A stretch of 44,302 bases of DNA, taken from Alphaproteobacteria bacterium (lineage in GTDB: Bacteria > Pseudomonadota > Alphaproteobacteria > JAJTHO01 > CANGXP01). Position 1 is the first letter of the stretch. Each line of letters begins with the position of its first letter. Below are positions 7,434 through 16,678 of this stretch, piece after piece. The notes below the pieces were generated by a model. The model was not told the DNA's origin. It made no database searches and saw nothing but the letters and a program-made list of their open reading frames with translations. A program made the translations under genes and the position numbers. The stretch lies in the NCBI GenBank assembly GCA_947457935.1, contig CANGXP010000011.1, positions 1 through 44,302 of the forward strand, written 5' to 3'.

Positions 7434-8147
7434 ATGTCACCCTTCAACCAAACCATGATTCTCGCCGCAGGACTTGGCACCCGTATGCGCCCGCTCACCA
7501 ACGATAAACCCAAAGCGTTAGTGAAGGTCTGCGGCAAGCCATTGATGCAATACGGCATGGACGCACTGAGGCGTTTTGGGATCACGCACTATATCGTCAA
7601 CGCACACTACAAAAAAGAGGTCTTACTCGACTATCTGAGCACCCTCAACGGAGTGAACATTCACGCAAGCATTGAAGAAACGATTCTAGAAACGGGGGGC
7701 GGTATTCTCAAAGCTTTGCCGCTTGTCGGGGAGGCTCCTTTTATTGCCGTCAATTGTGATAGTTTATGGCTCGATGATGCGACACCTTTATTAGAGAAAT
7801 TAACAGCAGCATGGAATCCCGCCACCATGGATGCACTGCTTGTGTTATACCCACGCGAGACTATGGTTGGGAATACAGAAGCAGGCGATTTTTTTCAAAA
7901 TGCCGCAGGGCAACTGGAGCGGCGGGGGACTGCCTCTTATGCCCCTTATGTCTATATGGGCGTGCAAATCCTGCATCCGCGCTTATTCGCAAACGCACCA
8001 GCAGGGGCATTTTCTCTTAATATCCTTTACAATCAATCGATTGCCGCAGGAAGATTGTATGGTGTGGTGCATGAAGGAACGTGGTTTCACATCAGCACGC
8101 CGCACGATGTTGCTGTGACTGAACAAATCCTTTGTAAAAAAACATGA
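7434..8147 (+). CDS. murU: N-acetylmuramate alpha-1-phosphate uridylyltransferase (MurU-type)
   Basis: 237 residues. The ATG at 7434 is chosen because AGGGAGG (7423-7429) lies five bases ahead, and because the open frame upstream runs through a hairpin repeat. The nucleotidyltransferase signature AAGLGTRMRPLTNDKPKAL is at the N terminus, followed by EETILETGGGI and VNCDSLW (metal-binding Asp). With AmgK it would form UDP-MurNAc directly from recycled MurNAc-1-phosphate, bypassing MurA/MurB. Generic alternatives are other NDP-sugar pyrophosphorylases, but the adjacent amgK strongly favours MurU. The stop overlaps the addB start by four bases. Confidence 0.88.
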   Translation: MSPFNQTMILAAGLGTRMRPLTNDKPKALVKVCGKPLMQYGMDALRRFGITHYIVNAHYKKEVLLDYLSTLNGVNIHASIEETILETGGGILKALPLVGEAPFIAVNCDSLWLDDATPLLEKLTAAWNPATMDALLVLYPRETMVGNTEAGDFFQNAAGQLERRGTASYAPYVYMGVQILHPRLFANAPAGAFSLNILYNQSIAAGRLYGVVHEGTWFHISTPHDVAVTEQILCKKT

Positions 8148-11100
8148 CCGTTTCCGCCACCCCCTTTGGTGCTCCTTATCTTGAGATACTCGCTGAAACG
8201 CTGTTGCAACGGCATGGCGCAACGCCACATGCCCTCGCAGAAGTCGTGGTGTTTTTGCCCACCCGCCGCGCGGTGAAAACCTTAGAAGACCTGCTGTTCG
8301 CCAAACAAGAACAAAACGGCGCAACCGCGATTTTGTTGCCGCACATCACTAGCATCACCGAGCTAAGCCCGTCGCTGCCCTATCCTCTGCCGCCAAACCC
8401 GCCTGCTGCCTCGCCCCTACAACGACAGCTCACCCTCGCGAAACAACTGGGCGCTCCTAAAAACCCTTTTATCGGGATGAGTGGCGAGAAAGAAGTTTTT
8501 TCTGAAACGCAAGCGTACCCTGCTGTACGTGCGGCTTCAGACAAAATTTCTGACGCTGCCAATCGCCCTAGAAAAGAGGTTTTTAGAGATGCCCAAATCA
8601 GTGCTCAATATTCCTTGCCCCAAGCCCTCGGCATTGCCGAAACGCTCTTGCCCATCTTAGATGAATTTCATGCAGTCGACAAAACTGCAGCAGCCCTAGA
8701 ATTGCTTGATACGGGCAGTTTTTCTGCCCATTGGGCAAAAACAACGGAACTTCTCTCAACTGCCCTAAAAACAGATGAAAATGGTGCTGTACCCCTTGCA
8801 AAACAAGCGTTACGGGCATTATGTACCTATTGGGAAAAACATCCCACCGAAAAACCCGTGTATGCCGCAGGAATCCTCAATATCAGCCCGTATATACTGG
8901 AATTTTTAGAAAGCGTCCATCGCCTTCCCCAAGGCAACGTCGTGCTCCCAAATGTGGACTTGCAACGCGCAAACCCGCAGGAAACAACGCTGCCGCTGTG
9001 GCATCCGCAACAAAAAATCGCCAAAACCCTTGAATACCTTGGCGTTGAGCATGAAAATCTCGCATTATTGACCAAAAAAGCGAAAATTGCGCCACTTTCA
9101 CAGCAAAATATCGCGCGATTACTCATGTTGCCCGCAAACGCGCTGAAACAGTGGCACACAGCCGATAGCGATGCGATTGCAGCAGGATTAAAATCTTTAA
9201 GCGTACTCGATTGCGCCACCACCACGGAAGAGGCATTATGCATCGCGCTAAAAATCCGCGAATCCCTTGAAAATAAAGAGAAAAAAGTTGCATTTGTCAC
9301 GGCAGATAGATCTCTTGCAACCCGTGTTGCCCATCAACTTTTGCGCTGGAATATTGTTGCCAATAACTCAAGTGGTACACCGCTGAATGCCACGCCCCCG
9401 CTGGTTTTCATGCGTATTTTGCTGGAAGCAACACAAGAAATTTTACAACCCGTTGCCCTGCTCTCTCTTTTAAAGCATCCGCTATATCGCCAAAATTTGC
9501 CCAGCGATGTTGTGCGCCGCTATGCAAGAGCCTTTGAAAGGCTTGTGCTCCGCGCCCCACGGGCAGGAAATTCGCTTCCCGCCTATCAACGTGCCTTGAA
9601 CCGCGTTTTAGAGAAGCCAAACGCCACCCCTATCCTTGAGAATTATGGCGTTACAGCAGAAGAACTCTCCACATGGTTTACGGCGCTTACGGAACTTTTG
9701 ACAATAAAACACCCAAACTCTCTAGAATCTGCCCTTAAAACGCACGTTGCCATTGCGGAAAAATTGAGCACGGACAAGGAGGGAATCTGCCAGCTTTGGC
9801 AAGAAGAAGCAGGAGCGGCTTTTGCAGAAACGCTGCTTGATGTGCTGCCGCAAACGGATTTGCCCTATCGCCCGCAAGACCTCCCTTTTTTATTCACACA
9901 ACTTTTTCAACACGGCACGCTTCCCGCAACATTCGGCTTTCACCCGCGTTGCCACATTTGGGGGATGCTGGAAGCCCAAGGACAAAGTGCGGATGTGGTA
10001 ATTATTGGCGGATTACAACAAGGCATCCTCCCGAGCAGTCATCGTGTTGACCCCTTTTTAAATCGCGCCATGCGGGAACAACTAGGACTGCCGTTGCCTG
10101 AACTATCGCTGTCGCAAGAAGCCCACACTTTTTGTAGCCTCCTCATGGCACCTGAGGTTTTGCTCACCTATAGCCATCGCTGCAACGCCGCCCCTGCCCT
10201 GCCTTCTCCGTGGATTGAAAAGCTGTATGCGCTTGCAACACTGCATAAGAGTGAACACTCACTCACAAACAGCACTTATCTAAAAGACCTCGCCTATCAT
10301 CTTGATTTACCTACAGAAAAACATCCTGCAACAGAGCCACGCCCCACACCACCGCGCCATAGTCGCCCCCGTACATTTTCGGCAAGTTCGCTTACGCTTT
10401 TGATGAAAAACCCCTACGCCTATTATGCGAAATATATCTTACGCCTCACCCCGCTTGACCCGTTAGACAAAGCCCCTGATAACAGCGAAAAAGGCAAAGT
10501 TATTCATAGCCTTTTGGAAAAATTCCTGAAAACGTACCCCACCACACTCCCCGAGAATGCCCTTGAGATTCTGGAGAAGAGCGGTGTTGAAGCATTCCGC
10601 ACCGCGTTTGATACGCCTGAAGCAAAACTTTTTTGGGAACACCGCTTTAAGACTGTTGCCGCATGGTTTATTAAAACAGAAATTGAGCACCGCGCAAACA
10701 ACTGGATGCCGAAAAACCTAGAAATATCAGGACAATATACCCTTGGAAACTTTACAATCGGCGCGCGGGCAGACAGGTTAGACACCCACGCTTTTGGCAA
10801 TGTTATCCACTGCATTGATTATAAAACAGGCACGCCGCCCACAGCAAAGGACATAACAGAGGGGCGCGATATTCAGCTTTGCATACAAGCACTTATTGCG
10901 CGACAAGGCGGGTTTGGACATACCCCGCCGCCGCGCATCGGCGCAATTTCCTATTGGGCGCTCTTAGGAAAAAGTGATACGGCGGGCAAAATTGTTAGCC
11001 TTGATACAGGATTGGACGAGTTGCTCCCCACGACACAAGACTATCTTTTGGCGTTACTCTCTGCGTTTGACAACGACACGCAACCATATTTAGTAAAACC

Positions 11101-11164
11101 CTTGCCGTGGAAAATGCCCCATAATGACTATGACCATTTAGAAAGACACACTGAATGGGCATGA
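8144..11164 (+). CDS. addB: Double-strand break repair protein AddB (alphaproteobacterial type)
   Basis: 1006 residues. AddB is the helicase-like, nuclease-bearing partner of AddA in the RecBCD-equivalent enzyme. The N-terminal half has an inactive UvrD-like core (VVVFLPTRRAVKTLEDLL; later VVIIGGLQQGILPSSHRVDPFLNR). The C-terminal RecB-family nuclease reads GKVIHSLLEKFL, then ARADRLD and IDYKTG with D892 and K894. The C-terminal CxxC-x5-C iron-sulfur ligands known from Bacillus AddB are absent; the chain ends HLERHTEWA. Residues ~103-156 (8450-8610) interrupt the block between SPLQRQLTLAKQL and SLPQALGIAETLLPILDEFH and coincide with a palindromic DNA element. ATGA overlaps on both sides couple it to murU and addA. 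Confidence 0.93.
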   Translation: MTVSATPFGAPYLEILAETLLQRHGATPHALAEVVVFLPTRRAVKTLEDLLFAKQEQNGATAILLPHITSITELSPSLPYPLPPNPPAASPLQRQLTLAKQLGAPKNPFIGMSGEKEVFSETQAYPAVRAASDKISDAANRPRKEVFRDAQISAQYSLPQALGIAETLLPILDEFHAVDKTAAALELLDTGSFSAHWAKTTELLSTALKTDENGAVPLAKQALRALCTYWEKHPTEKPVYAAGILNISPYILEFLESVHRLPQGNVVLPNVDLQRANPQETTLPLWHPQQKIAKTLEYLGVEHENLALLTKKAKIAPLSQQNIARLLMLPANALKQWHTADSDAIAAGLKSLSVLDCATTTEEALCIALKIRESLENKEKKVAFVTADRSLATRVAHQLLRWNIVANNSSGTPLNATPPLVFMRILLEATQEILQPVALLSLLKHPLYRQNLPSDVVRRYARAFERLVLRAPRAGNSLPAYQRALNRVLEKPNATPILENYGVTAEELSTWFTALTELLTIKHPNSLESALKTHVAIAEKLSTDKEGICQLWQEEAGAAFAETLLDVLPQTDLPYRPQDLPFLFTQLFQHGTLPATFGFHPRCHIWGMLEAQGQSADVVIIGGLQQGILPSSHRVDPFLNRAMREQLGLPLPELSLSQEAHTFCSLLMAPEVLLTYSHRCNAAPALPSPWIEKLYALATLHKSEHSLTNSTYLKDLAYHLDLPTEKHPATEPRPTPPRHSRPRTFSASSLTLLMKNPYAYYAKYILRLTPLDPLDKAPDNSEKGKVIHSLLEKFLKTYPTTLPENALEILEKSGVEAFRTAFDTPEAKLFWEHRFKTVAAWFIKTEIEHRANNWMPKNLEISGQYTLGNFTIGARADRLDTHAFGNVIHCIDYKTGTPPTAKDITEGRDIQLCIQALIARQGGFGHTPPPRIGAISYWALLGKSDTAGKIVSLDTGLDELLPTTQDYLLALLSAFDNDTQPYLVKPLPWKMPHNDYDHLERHTEWA
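8497..8546. repeat. Palindromic element within addB, read in frame
   Basis: Left arm 8497-8518 and right arm 8525-8546 form an imperfect hairpin with loop CCTGCT: CTGAA-CGCAAGCGTAC against GTACGTGCG-CTTCAG, flanked by T-run against A-run. The surrounding coding stretch (residues ~103-156) is rich in A, S, K and E and bears two near-direct repeats, KEVFSETQ (116-123) and KEVFRDAQ (144-151), on either side of the hairpin. It resembles in plan, not in sequence that I can verify, the Rickettsia palindromic elements that insert in frame into genes. Confidence 0.6.
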
Positions 11165-14100
11165 GTGCACTTTCCCTATCCCCCCATGCAACCGCCTTGG
11201 AAAATGCGGCAGCCCTGCAACGCCTTGCCATGCAACCGCATCATTCTGCATGGGTTTCGGCTTCGGCAGGGAGCGGCAAGACATATGTGCTCATTCATCG
11301 CGTTATTACGCTGTTATTGCAAAACGCAAGCCCTGATAGCATTTTGTGCCTCACCTATACCAAAGCGGCGGCAGCAGAAATGCAAGAACGTATTTTTGCG
11401 CGGTTGCGCGGCTGGCTGACGCTGGATGATGCCGCATTAAGACGTGATATTCAGAGTTTTACAGATATTGCTGTTGACCTTGCCAAGGCACGGCGATTGT
11501 TTGCGGAGCTTTTAGAGCATCCGATTGGCCTTAAAATCCAAACAATTCATGCGTTTTGCCAAGCATTGCTAGGGCAATTTCCGCTTGAGGCAGGGCTGCA
11601 ACCCAATTTCAAAATTTTAGAAGATAGCAGTGCGCAAGAATTGCGGATGATGGCATTAAAAGCCACATATGCAATGGCGTTAGAGGGCGATGCATCGCTG
11701 CAACACGCCTTCACGCTTTTGGCAGATGTGAGTACAGACAAAACCATTATGGATTCGCTCACCAGTTTACTGAGTGATGCGACAAAAATTGATGCCTGTT
11801 TTACGCACTTTCCTACCGTTGCCGTGTATACGGCGGCACTGAATACGCTCCTTGAGAATGAACACTCACTCACCAACCAAGCCTATCTGGAAGCCGTTGC
11901 AAATCCGCCCTTTGCTGAAGAGATTGCCCGTATTGCTGGCAATGTGGCGCAAAATGAAAAAAGCTCAAGAGATAGTGCGTTCTCCCGTATTGTTGATTGG
12001 CTTTCGTTGCCTTTGGGAGAACGGGTGAGTGCTGGAATTTCAGACTATTGTAGTCACTTTCTCACCACAACACACACCATCAAAGTAGATATTGTTACCA
12101 AGAAAAATGCCTATATTACCCCTGCTGAACGGGATATTCTCCAGCAAGAGAGTGAACGCTTACTCACACTCAAAATGCAGCGCGATAAGAGTTGCGTTGT
12201 GGAACAAAGCTCCGCGATGTATCAGGTTCTCTCTCATGTTCATGCGCAATATACCCGTCTCAAAAATAATCATGGACTGTATGATTATGCCGATTTAATT
12301 GCATGTGCCTTATCGTTAGTGACAAACAGCGACAATGCGCCGTGGGTTTTGTATAAATTAGACCAACGCCTTGCGCATCTGTTATTGGATGAGGCGCAAG
12401 ATACAAGCTTGTCACAATGGGAAATTGTGCAGCAACTCACGGCTGATTTTTTCGCAGGGGAAAGCAGTGAAGATAAGGATTCCTCGCTGTTTGTGGTGGG
12501 GGATTTCAAGCAATCTATTTATAGTTTTCAGGGGGCTAACCCCTTATTGTTTCAAGAAAACGAACACCTGTACACAGAACTTGCAGAAAGCGCGGCAAAA
12601 GGCTGGGAGCGTGTTCCGCTTGATGTATCGTTTCGCTCGAACCAAACCGTGCTTGATTTTGTTGATAGCGTTTTTGCAGACGACACACCGCGCCATGCGT
12701 TGGGCATTACAGAGACGCTAAAACACACCGCCAAACGCGTGCAACAAGCGGGGACAGTGGCGTTATGGCCGCTTGCTGTGGGCATGAAAACGCCGCTAGA
12801 GCCTCGCTCATTGCCGCTGTCCCGCGTGCCGCAAACAGAGGCAGATGACGTGCTTGCAACAGAGATTGCCGCCCGTGTGAAAGACTGGCTTGACGAGGGG
12901 CGGATTCTCCCTGCGCGTGGTCGTGCGGTGCAGCCCCGCGATATTTTGCTGCTTGTTCGGAAACGCTCAAGAATGCCGCATCGCCTGATTAAAGCCTTTG
13001 AAAAAGCCGCTATTCCGATTGCGGGGGCGGATAAATTTTCGCTTAAAGACCACCTCGCGGTGCAAGATTTGCTGGCATTGGGGAATTTTTTGTTGTTGCC
13101 CGATGATGCGTATAGCCTTGCGTGCGTGTTAAAATCGCCGTTGTTTAACGTGACGGAAGAACAGCTTTTTGCGTTGTGTTATAATCGTAACGGTGGGCTG
13201 TGGCAACGCGTGCAAGAAAATCCTGATTTCAGCCACGTTGTGGAGACATTAAAACAATGGCTTGGTCGTGTTGATTTTATTTCGCCCGCCGCGCTGTATA
13301 ACGCCGTTTTGCAAAACGCACGGCAGCATTTTCGCGCACGATTCGGCGAAGAAGTCAATGACGTGCTCGCGGAATTTGAGAATGTTTTGTTGAATTTTGA
13401 AGAGCAACAGATTCCAACCCTGCAAGGATTTTTGCATTGGGCAGACAACGCGCCCCTTAGCATAAAACGGGAATTGGGCGCACATACTGCGAATGAAGTG
13501 CGAATTATGACCACGCACGGTGCAAAAGGCTTGCAAGCCCCCATCGTTATTTTAGCGGATTGCAACAGCACGCAAACGCCAAAAGACAGCTTATTATGGG
13601 CGAACACGCTGTTTGTTTCCTTCAAGGGTGTTGATTTACTGCCTGAAACCATTGAGGCCTTGAAAGAACATCAGGATGCAACCGAGAAGGCAGAATCCTA
13701 TCGATTGCTGTATGTTGCACTCACTCGGGCGGAAGATGAGTTATATCTTGCGGGCAGTGCCAAAAACACCAAAGATCCTGTGGCAAAAGAAAGTTGGTAT
13801 GCGCTGGCGCACGATGTGTTCAGCACCAATGCACGCACCCAAACTGCGCGCGATGGCACGATGGTGTGGCACACACCTGCCACGGCAGCGGGCGACAGGA
13901 TAGAGCAATCTGCGCCCGTTGTTGCCGTAGACACTGCGCTTCCCTTATGGTGCACCACGCCTGTTGAGATTGAAAAAACCCGCGCTGCTTTTGCTACCCC
14001 TGATGCAACAGACAAAAATATTGCTGTTGGGTTGACAAGAGCACAAGCCGAATCAGCAAAGACGCGGGGGATTATGCTGCATAGCCTGTTGCAAAAACTG

Positions 14101-14511
14101 CCGCTCGTGCCCCCGCAACAACGAGAGGCGTATTTAGCGGCAGTTACGCCCGATGATGCGGCACTTTTGCAGGGATTATTAACTACACCTGAATTGCACC
14201 CTATTTTTGCAACAGGGCGGCTGACAGAGGTGCCGCTTTGTGCGGTCTTTAACAACGCGCTGTATAAGGGACGACTTGATTGCGTGATTATTAGCGATGA
14301 TACGGTGCTGATTATTGACTATAAAAGCGCACACAACCCGCCTACAGTTTTGGCGGATGTGCCAAAGAGTTATGTGCAGCAAGTCGGATTGTATGCACGG
14401 GGGCTTCGGGCGCTCTATCCGAACCACCGTATTGCGGGCGGATTGTTGTGGACAGCGAATCAATCGTTAATGATGCTGCCTGAAAAAACTTTATTTCCCG
14501 CTACCCCTTGA
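11161..14511 (+). CDS. addA: Double-strand break repair helicase-nuclease AddA
   Basis: 1116 residues from the ATG at 11161, which overlaps the addB stop as ATGA; an in-frame ATG at 11155 is also possible. AddA is the ATP-driven motor of AddAB, unwinding and trimming broken ends for RecA. UvrD/RecB motifs occur in order: SASAGSGKTYVL (K40), LCLTYTKAAAAEM, LLLDEAQDTSLSQW, VVGDFKQSIYSFQGA, RIMTTHGAKGLQAPIV and LLYVALTRAEDELYLAG. The C-terminal nuclease has GRLDCVI and IDYKSA (D1053, K1055). Both subunits therefore retain nuclease residues. The stop codon overlaps the -35 box of the trxA promoter. Confidence 0.95.
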   Translation: MSALSLSPHATALENAAALQRLAMQPHHSAWVSASAGSGKTYVLIHRVITLLLQNASPDSILCLTYTKAAAAEMQERIFARLRGWLTLDDAALRRDIQSFTDIAVDLAKARRLFAELLEHPIGLKIQTIHAFCQALLGQFPLEAGLQPNFKILEDSSAQELRMMALKATYAMALEGDASLQHAFTLLADVSTDKTIMDSLTSLLSDATKIDACFTHFPTVAVYTAALNTLLENEHSLTNQAYLEAVANPPFAEEIARIAGNVAQNEKSSRDSAFSRIVDWLSLPLGERVSAGISDYCSHFLTTTHTIKVDIVTKKNAYITPAERDILQQESERLLTLKMQRDKSCVVEQSSAMYQVLSHVHAQYTRLKNNHGLYDYADLIACALSLVTNSDNAPWVLYKLDQRLAHLLLDEAQDTSLSQWEIVQQLTADFFAGESSEDKDSSLFVVGDFKQSIYSFQGANPLLFQENEHLYTELAESAAKGWERVPLDVSFRSNQTVLDFVDSVFADDTPRHALGITETLKHTAKRVQQAGTVALWPLAVGMKTPLEPRSLPLSRVPQTEADDVLATEIAARVKDWLDEGRILPARGRAVQPRDILLLVRKRSRMPHRLIKAFEKAAIPIAGADKFSLKDHLAVQDLLALGNFLLLPDDAYSLACVLKSPLFNVTEEQLFALCYNRNGGLWQRVQENPDFSHVVETLKQWLGRVDFISPAALYNAVLQNARQHFRARFGEEVNDVLAEFENVLLNFEEQQIPTLQGFLHWADNAPLSIKRELGAHTANEVRIMTTHGAKGLQAPIVILADCNSTQTPKDSLLWANTLFVSFKGVDLLPETIEALKEHQDATEKAESYRLLYVALTRAEDELYLAGSAKNTKDPVAKESWYALAHDVFSTNARTQTARDGTMVWHTPATAAGDRIEQSAPVVAVDTALPLWCTTPVEIEKTRAAFATPDATDKNIAVGLTRAQAESAKTRGIMLHSLLQKLPLVPPQQREAYLAAVTPDDAALLQGLLTTPELHPIFATGRLTEVPLCAVFNNALYKGRLDCVIISDDTVLIIDYKSAHNPPTVLADVPKSYVQQVGLYARGLRALYPNHRIAGGLLWTANQSLMMLPEKTLFPATP

Positions 14512-14536
14512 CGTTTTTTATAAAAAATCTTATTAT
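14508..14536 (+). promoter_or_regulatory. Sigma-70-type promoter of trxA
   Basis: TTGACG at 14508-14513 and TATTAT at 14531-14536 with a 17-base spacer, both one mismatch from consensus. The -35 box overlaps the addA stop codon. A start near 14543 would give a leader of about 15 bases including the GGGAGAG ribosome site before the ATG at 14559. It lets thioredoxin be made independently of the long upstream operon. Confidence 0.75.
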
Positions 14537-14558
14537 TTAAGTATAACGGGAGAGAAAT

Positions 14559-14879
14559 ATGTCCACTGTAAAAGTTACTGATAGCAGCTTCGCCGCCGAT
14601 GTTCTGCAGGCTAAAGGTCCTGTTGTCGTAGACTTTTGGGCAGAATGGTGTGGCCCTTGTAAGGCAATTGGTCCAACACTGGAAGAAATTGCGACCGAGT
14701 TAGGGGATGCGGTTAAAATAGCAAAAGTCAATATTGATGAAAATCCTGACACGCCGAACCGTTATCGGATTCGGAGCATCCCTACGCTGATTTTGTTCAA
14801 AGATGGGCAGCCCATTAGCACAAAAATCGGTTCTTCCCCAAAAGCAGCACTGCTTGAGTGGATTAAGACTGCCGCTTAA
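14559..14879 (+). CDS. trxA: Thioredoxin
   Basis: 106 residues, standard length. The redox-active site is WCGPCK with C31 and C34; the downstream [12 protein letters not shown] carries the conserved cis-proline. It reduces disulfides in cytoplasmic proteins such as ribonucleotide reductase and PAPS reductase, using electrons from thioredoxin reductase. Placement directly after addA is common in alphaproteobacteria. It has its own strong promoter at 14508-14536 and a good ribosome site. Confidence 0.97.
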   Translation: MSTVKVTDSSFAADVLQAKGPVVVDFWAEWCGPCKAIGPTLEEIATELGDAVKIAKVNIDENPDTPNRYRIRSIPTLILFKDGQPISTKIGSSPKAALLEWIKTAA

Positions 14880-15187
14880 AACTTTTCAAGTGACATCGTA
14901 AGAGTACACAACAAGGTATCTACTTTATTGTCTAGGTTATTCTTGTGTGTTTTTGTGGCCTGAACTTTTTGTGATAAACAGCACAATTATTTTTAATAAA
15001 AAATATATAAAAACATATTGTATTTTTTTATTAATAGTGTATTGTCTGTTTAAACAAAGCATATCTACACTCCTACTTACTCATTTTTCGGTACCCCTCT
15101 CAAACTTATTGCGCGTGCGTACAAAAAGTAGTATGGGTGTATGCGTTATATAAGATTTAGTCGTGTATATTAATTTTAGTTGAGATT
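14880..15187. other. AT-rich intergenic region
   Basis: 308 bases between trxA and the sugar-transferase gene. It is very AT-rich, with an imperfect A/T inverted repeat (AATAAAAAATA at 14995-15005 against the T-run at 15021-15032). It probably holds the promoter of the sugar-transferase gene, but I see no -35/-10 pair I can defend. A 68-codon open frame inside it has no recognisable protein features. Confidence 0.5.
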
Positions 15188-16678
15188 ATGACAAACTCAT
15201 ATTCTACAAATTTTTCTTCGCCTCCCTCAAATGCTTCTCTTGCGAGCACGGAGACGACAAAAATATATACAAAAAAAACAGCTTCTTATCGCCGTCTTAG
15301 CCTTTCTCACCAACTTTCTATTATTTCTTTGCTCACGTTCGGAGATGCCGCTATCCTCGCTTTCGCTCTCTTCTTTTTTGCGCCTTTATCTTTAGAAATC
15401 GCCTTCGCAACTGCAGCAGGAATAATTGGCTACGCACTATTATGGGTGCGTCAAATTCGAAACGCCCCTGCAACACATGCAACCAAAACAGTATTTAAAA
15501 ACACGGTCAGACGCGTTCCGTTCTTAACTCTTCCATTTGTCGTATTGCTGGCCGCACCAGAAGTTGCTGCCGTTTCCGTTATCATCCTTGCAACAACGCT
15601 GGCGTTGGGGATTGTTGCTTGGCGTATGATGATGGCGTTTGCACTCAATCGGCTGTCCGTAACTGCCTATTTACAAGAACAAATTTTGCTCATTGGTAGT
15701 CAAAAAGATATTACCCATCTGCTGACCAAGACACAAAATCGCCACCTGCAAAGCAATTTTGTCGGCTATTATAGCGTAAAACAAGAAACCAACGCGACAG
15801 CAGAAGGGATTCCCTATTTAGGAACCATTGCTGATATTCCTTTCCTGCGATGCGAGCACCCCCTTGATGCGATTGTGGTGGTGAGCAACACGCTGGATAG
15901 TTCTAAACAACGCCATGTTCTGCAAAAACTTGCCGCTTTTTCTTGCCCACTCTACAGCTGCCTTGTGCCCGTCTTTAATGCACAACATATAGAAACAGCC
16001 TCGCAGAAGAATAAAGCATTGGGATCTATTTTTGCAGGGGCGCATGTAACTTTGCTGCGTGACCGCACGCTTTCTTTGAGCAATCAGTATATAAAACGCG
16101 CCTTTGATATTGTTGCTAGCAGCATTGCACTTGTTGTGTTTTCGCCCCTTCTGCTTGTGGCTGCGATTGCGGTGAAGGTAAATAGCAAAGGAACGATATT
16201 TTTTCGCCAGCAACGCTGGGGATTAAATGGAAAAGTGTTCCACATTTATAAATTCCGCAGCATGTACCAACACACCTGCGATACTGGGCGCGGCGTTGTA
16301 GTCCAAGCACAAAAACGCGATGCACGGATTACAAAGGTAGGATGCGTGCTGCGCTCTACCAGCATTGACGAATTGCCACAGCTCTTTAATGTGCTCAAAG
16401 GCGATATGTCGCTGATTGGCCCTCGCCCCCATGCTGTTGGTCACAATGAATATTATGCGCCAAAAATTCGCCATTATATCAGCCGCCACCGCGTGAAACC
16501 TGGTTTGAGTGGTCTTGCACAGGTGCATGGCTATCGCGGGGAAACCCCAAAACTAGAGCAAATGCACAAACGGGTTAGCTATGACACAGCCTACATCCGC
16601 CGCTGGAGTATTTGGCTCGATATGCAGATTATTTTCCGCACAGTGCAGCTTGTTTTAAAACGCCAGAACGCGCACTAA
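15188..16678 (+). CDS. Polyprenyl (undecaprenyl-phosphate) sugar-1-phosphate transferase of exopolysaccharide synthesis
   Basis: 496 residues. Four or five hydrophobic segments (about residues 35-165) are followed by a Rossmann-like CoA-binding_3 region (about 175-270, QILLIGSQKDITHLL) and, from about residue 301, the bacterial sugar-transferase domain: IKRAFDIVASSIALVVFSPLL, FFRQQRWGLNG, YKFRSM, STSIDELPQLFNVLKGDMSLIGPRP and VKPGLSGLAQVHGYRG. This is the WcaJ/ExoY/PssY layout. It starts polysaccharide repeat-unit assembly by moving a hexose-1-phosphate from a UDP-sugar onto undecaprenyl phosphate at the inner membrane. No glycosyltransferases or polymerase lie nearby, so it stands apart from its pathway. 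Its 3' end overlaps the convergent fadL-type gene by four bases. Confidence 0.93.
   Translation: MTNSYSTNFSSPPSNASLASTETTKIYTKKTASYRRLSLSHQLSIISLLTFGDAAILAFALFFFAPLSLEIAFATAAGIIGYALLWVRQIRNAPATHATKTVFKNTVRRVPFLTLPFVVLLAAPEVAAVSVIILATTLALGIVAWRMMMAFALNRLSVTAYLQEQILLIGSQKDITHLLTKTQNRHLQSNFVGYYSVKQETNATAEGIPYLGTIADIPFLRCEHPLDAIVVVSNTLDSSKQRHVLQKLAAFSCPLYSCLVPVFNAQHIETASQKNKALGSIFAGAHVTLLRDRTLSLSNQYIKRAFDIVASSIALVVFSPLLLVAAIAVKVNSKGTIFFRQQRWGLNGKVFHIYKFRSMYQHTCDTGRGVVVQAQKRDARITKVGCVLRSTSIDELPQLFNVLKGDMSLIGPRPHAVGHNEYYAPKIRHYISRHRVKPGLSGLAQVHGYRGETPKLEQMHKRVSYDTAYIRRWSIWLDMQIIFRTVQLVLKRQNAH

Noticed and set aside
14947-15153. 68-codon open frame in the trxA-sugar-transferase gap
   Set aside because: Very AT-rich, no ribosome site and no protein features; most likely chance.
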